Assembly: GCA_013286985.1 (NCBI GenBank)
Contig: JABDEQ010000108.1
Location: 1 to 6,638, forward strand
Length of the DNA: 6,638 nucleotides
Direction of reading: 5' to 3'
DNA from: Bacteroidota bacterium
GTDB lineage: Bacteria > Bacteroidota > Bacteroidia > Sphingobacteriales > Sphingobacteriaceae
The number at the start of each line of letters is the position of its first letter. Positions within the stretch are counted from its first letter, which is position 1. This document shows, piece by piece, positions 3,783 through 6,638 of the stretch. The notes beneath the pieces were generated by a model. That model ran no database searches. It was not told the DNA's origin and saw only the letters and a list, made by a program, of their open reading frames with translations. The position numbers were made by a program, and so were the translations under genes.

Positions 3783-6638
3783 CTACCGCTGCAATACAGC
3801 AAACTTATTTTCATAATCGCCTAGCTGAGCCTGCAATTGTTTGCCGAGTTCAGCTTGCTGATTATTTTTAGCGCTATCGGCCATACTGCCCAATAATTGC
3901 ATACCTATTTGCACGGTACGAACATCAACCAATGCTTTGTCATTTTGCAGCTGACTGTAATTGTAATCCAGTTGATCGGTTATAAAATTATCAACGCTTT
4001 TAAAGTACCTTGTCCCTAACTCCTTATCATTTAATTTATAGGCCGATTGTGCCAGGAAGAATTTCTGCGCAGCTGTATCAATATCCGGGTTAATATCAGG
4101 CATTTGTTCATCAAACTTGTGGATAGCTTTCAGCGCCAAATCGCGGTGGCCATCCTGTATTAAGCCTTCGGCCAGATCGTTAAAAGTAACCTCCATATTC
4201 AGGTAAAACTGGGTGGTTGATACATTATCCAAAAACTTAGCATTTTTATAATTGCCAAATTTGAATTTGTTTACTACGTTATTGTACATTACCAGCGGGT
4301 TGGTTTTGGTTAGATGATTATTATCTGCCGCGGTATCCTGTTTAAACGGTATCAGGTGATAAACAAACCCTTCCTTATACAAATAAGGCTGCAATCCCAT
4401 CATGCTCGACGGACTCATGGTTGAAGTAAAGCATATCGGCCTTTTCCAATCGTTATGAGCCACAATATCCAGCATCGCCAGGTTATCCTTGGTTACGTAG
4501 TTTGACGGGTACTTCCATTGCATAGTATCAGCAAGCTTGTTTTTTTGGTCAGGAGTAACTACGCCATTTTTCACTACCTCATTGGCGTTGATTGTTAATT
4601 TTAAGTTTTTAGTTGGCAAAAAGTTCAATCGTTCTCCATTCTGATATTCCACTTTCGTACGGGCATCATCTGAGGTCAGAAAATCAAACACATCCTTCAC
4701 TTCGACAGCACCGGGAATCTTCTCATCATTAAAATACAAAACATCGCGCACGCCTTCTTTATACTTATCATAAGGCATAGTAATAGGTAATGGCGCCGAG
4801 GCATTCATTTTTCCTTGCATCTGGCGAATGTACCAATCGCCGCTAAACAAGCTCAGGCAAACGATGCGTACATCGGGTCTGATGCCTTCTACCTCCTGAT
4901 CATACCACAACGAATAAGTATCATTATCGCCATAGGTAAATAAAATGGCATTTTTAGGGCATGATATCAGGTAATTATAAGCCATATCATGCGGCGTAAG
5001 CTTTGTCGACCGGTCATGCCCCCTCCATTCTTTGCAGGCCAGCAGTACCGGCACGGCTATCATACATAAAGCAAATGATCCTATAGCAGCAACCCGCGCA
5101 TTTAGTTTTATGCGGACAAGCTCGGCCAGTGCCAATACCCCTAATCCTATCCAAATGGCAAAGGCATAAAACGAACCCACGTACGAGTAATCGCGTTCGC
5201 GGGGCTGCACGGCGTTTTGGTTAACATATAAAACAATGGCTATCCCGGTAAAAAAGAAAAGCAGGGCAATGATCAGCGCATCTCTTTTTCTTCGTTTAAA
5301 ATGATAAAAGGCGCCTAATAATCCCAGCACTAATGGTAAAGCATATAAGGGCGCGTAGTTAGTGCCGTTGGTGATTGATTTAGGCAGATGTTTACCCCCA
5401 TCAAAAATGCCGCTCGTCCAATTACCATTAACATCGGTTGTGCTTTGCTGCCCGTCCATTTCATTATAGCGGCCAACAAAGTTCCATAAAAAGTAACGTG
5501 CATACATTTGGTATATCTGCCAGCTAAACAACCATCTTATGTTATCCGAAAAAGTTGGAGCCTGTCCGTCGGCCATTTGCAGCCATCCTTTATAAAACTG
5601 AACGTTTTGGGCATAATAAGGGTCTGATTCGGTGCTCCACATCCGCGGCAAAAAAGTATTATGATCGTAAACATAGTCTATCTTTTTGCCTGCATTTTCA
5701 TAACGGGATTCACCTTTACGGTAAATAATGCCACTTTCCTTTTCGTCAACTATTTTAGCATCATAATATGGGCCCGATAGCAAAGGTGTTTCGCCGTATT
5801 GTATCCGGTTCAGGTAACCATACAGGGTAAAGGCATTGTCGGGGTGTGAATTGTTCAGATCAGTATTCGCAGCTGCCCGGATAGGAATATAAATAAAGGA
5901 GCCATAGCCTAAATAAATGAAGGTAACGCATACCAGTGCCAGGTTTAAAACAGGTTTTTTATTGCGGATACTATACCATATTCCGCCTGCAAGCATACAC
6001 GCAAGCAGGAGCAAAAATGCCATTGCGCCGCTGCCGAAGCCGAGACCAAGTGAATTCACAAAGAAAAAATCAAACCAGGCCGCAAAGTAAATGGTATAGC
6101 CTCTTATACCAAACTGTACCAGCCCTAGTATTACAATGCTAATTAAAAAGGCGATGATGCCACCTTTTAGGCCGATGTTTTTATTTCTGCGGAAGTAATA
6201 AACCATTGCAATGGCGGGGATAGTGAGCAAATTGAGCAGATGTATACCTATTGAAAGGCCAATCATATAGGCTATTAAAACAATCCACTTATCAGCGCCC
6301 GGCTCATCGGCGTGGGCCTCCCATTTTAGTATGGCCCAAAAAACGATGGCGGTACATAGCGATGATAAAGCAAATACTATTGTTTCGACTGCCGAAAACC
6401 AAAAGGTATCGGTAAAGGTGAAGGCCAGCGCACCCACCAGCCCTGCACCAATAACCATTGTGAGCTGATTGTTGTCAGCAAAATCATTCTTATCTTTTAG
6501 TACCAGCTTTTTTGCCAGCGCGGTAATTGTCCAAAACAGAAACATGATGGTTGCACCACTGGCTACGGCCGACATCATATTGGTAAAATAAGCCACTTTA
6601 GTATGATCGCCCATAGATAAAAGCGAAAATGCCTTGCC
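3783..6638 (-). CDS. DUF2723 family membrane protein (GT-C-like, glycosyltransferase family 117), 5' end outside window
   Basis: The frame stays open to the window edge. An ATG at 6614 is internal, because the eight codons before it (GKAFSLLS) continue the family sequence leading into MGDHTKVAYFTNMMSA. Hence 951 C-terminal residues are visible, and the N-terminal part with the first membrane helices is missing. From the Met at 6614, hydrophobic segments lie at about 13-38, 51-73, 75-98, 110-140, 151-170, 173-215 (probably two), 222-245, 420-438, 446-464, 478-500 and 507-527. Family landmarks are GIHLLNLLTIPA (123-134), YLNRIQYGETPLLSGPYY (267-284), PRERDYSYVGSFYAFAIWIG (471-490), and YGDNDTYSLWYDQEVEGIRP (561-580) with GDWYIRQM (592-599) at the start of the soluble domain. 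A helical, TPR-like tail (about 805-943) closes the protein. Databases name such proteins glycosyltransferase family 117; a GT-C lipid-linked sugar transfer at the cytoplasmic membrane is inferred, and donor and acceptor are unknown. Confidence 0.9.
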   Translation of the reverse strand, partial: GKAFSLLSMGDHTKVAYFTNMMSAVASGATIMFLFWTITALAKKLVLKDKNDFADNNQLTMVIGAGLVGALAFTFTDTFWFSAVETIVFALSSLCTAIVFWAILKWEAHADEPGADKWIVLIAYMIGLSIGIHLLNLLTIPAIAMVYYFRRNKNIGLKGGIIAFLISIVILGLVQFGIRGYTIYFAAWFDFFFVNSLGLGFGSGAMAFLLLLACMLAGGIWYSIRNKKPVLNLALVCVTFIYLGYGSFIYIPIRAAANTDLNNSHPDNAFTLYGYLNRIQYGETPLLSGPYYDAKIVDEKESGIIYRKGESRYENAGKKIDYVYDHNTFLPRMWSTESDPYYAQNVQFYKGWLQMADGQAPTFSDNIRWLFSWQIYQMYARYFLWNFVGRYNEMDGQQSTTDVNGNWTSGIFDGGKHLPKSITNGTNYAPLYALPLVLGLLGAFYHFKRRKRDALIIALLFFFTGIAIVLYVNQNAVQPRERDYSYVGSFYAFAIWIGLGVLALAELVRIKLNARVAAIGSFALCMIAVPVLLACKEWRGHDRSTKLTPHDMAYNYLISCPKNAILFTYGDNDTYSLWYDQEVEGIRPDVRIVCLSLFSGDWYIRQMQGKMNASAPLPITMPYDKYKEGVRDVLYFNDEKIPGAVEVKDVFDFLTSDDARTKVEYQNGERLNFLPTKNLKLTINANEVVKNGVVTPDQKNKLADTMQWKYPSNYVTKDNLAMLDIVAHNDWKRPICFTSTMSPSSMMGLQPYLYKEGFVYHLIPFKQDTAADNNHLTKTNPLVMYNNVVNKFKFGNYKNAKFLDNVSTTQFYLNMEVTFNDLAEGLIQDGHRDLALKAIHKFDEQMPDINPDIDTAAQKFFLAQSAYKLNDKELGTRYFKSVDNFITDQLDYNYSQLQNDKALVDVRTVQIGMQLLGSMADSAKNNQQAELGKQLQAQLGDYENKFAVLQR

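Noticed and set aside
3469..3816. Plus-strand open frame of 115 codons in the intergenic region
   Set aside because: It crosses the palindromic element and the DUF2723 terminator and runs into that gene's last codons antisense. The translation has no domain character and no start context.

Overview
The window looks like chromosomal DNA of a Bacteroidota bacterium. The Sphingobacteriaceae (Mucilaginibacter/Pedobacter type) fit best, as an inference from protein style and not from a database search. The strongest clue is a very large DUF2723 membrane glycosyltransferase-like protein, a family typical of Bacteroidota. Supporting clues are lipoproteins with the relaxed lipobox of that phylum, weak or absent Shine-Dalgarno sequences and moderate GC content.

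Layout. (i) 1-1490, plus strand: a nearly complete DUF1254/DUF1214 lipoprotein, probably missing only its first one or two codons. It is followed by a 29-codon lipoprotein-like mini-ORF (1515-1604). (ii) 1701-3263, minus strand: a two-gene unit made of a type III polyketide synthase and, 8 nt downstream, an isoprenylcysteine-methyltransferase-like (ICMT) membrane methyltransferase. This pairing resembles the Bacillus subtilis bpsA-bpsB pair, which makes alkylpyrones and methylates them. The polyketide synthase is broken into two frames (2454-3263 and 2207-2467) by what looks like one extra A in an A6 run (T6 on the plus strand, 2478-2483). The catalytic Cys lies in the first piece, and the catalytic His and Asn lie in the second. 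(iii) 3264-3782: a 519-bp gene-free stretch. It holds a 9-bp inverted repeat with a third copy of its half-site upstream of the synthase, a symmetric palindromic element of about 158 bp with a hairpin at each end (3511-3668), and a good rho-independent terminator (3728-3756) serving the gene to its right. (iv) 3783-6638, minus strand: the C-terminal 951 residues of the DUF2723 protein, whose start lies outside the window.

How the genes relate. The synthase and methyltransferase probably form one small lipid-polyketide operon: acyl-primed pyrone or resorcinol synthesis, then O-methylation at the membrane. The DUF1254/1214 lipoprotein converges on this operon and has no visible functional link to it. 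The DUF2723 gene is separated from the operon by its terminator and by the palindromic element. The points most worth a second look are the frameshift in an otherwise well-preserved synthase, the palindromic element and the repeated half-sites upstream of the synthase.
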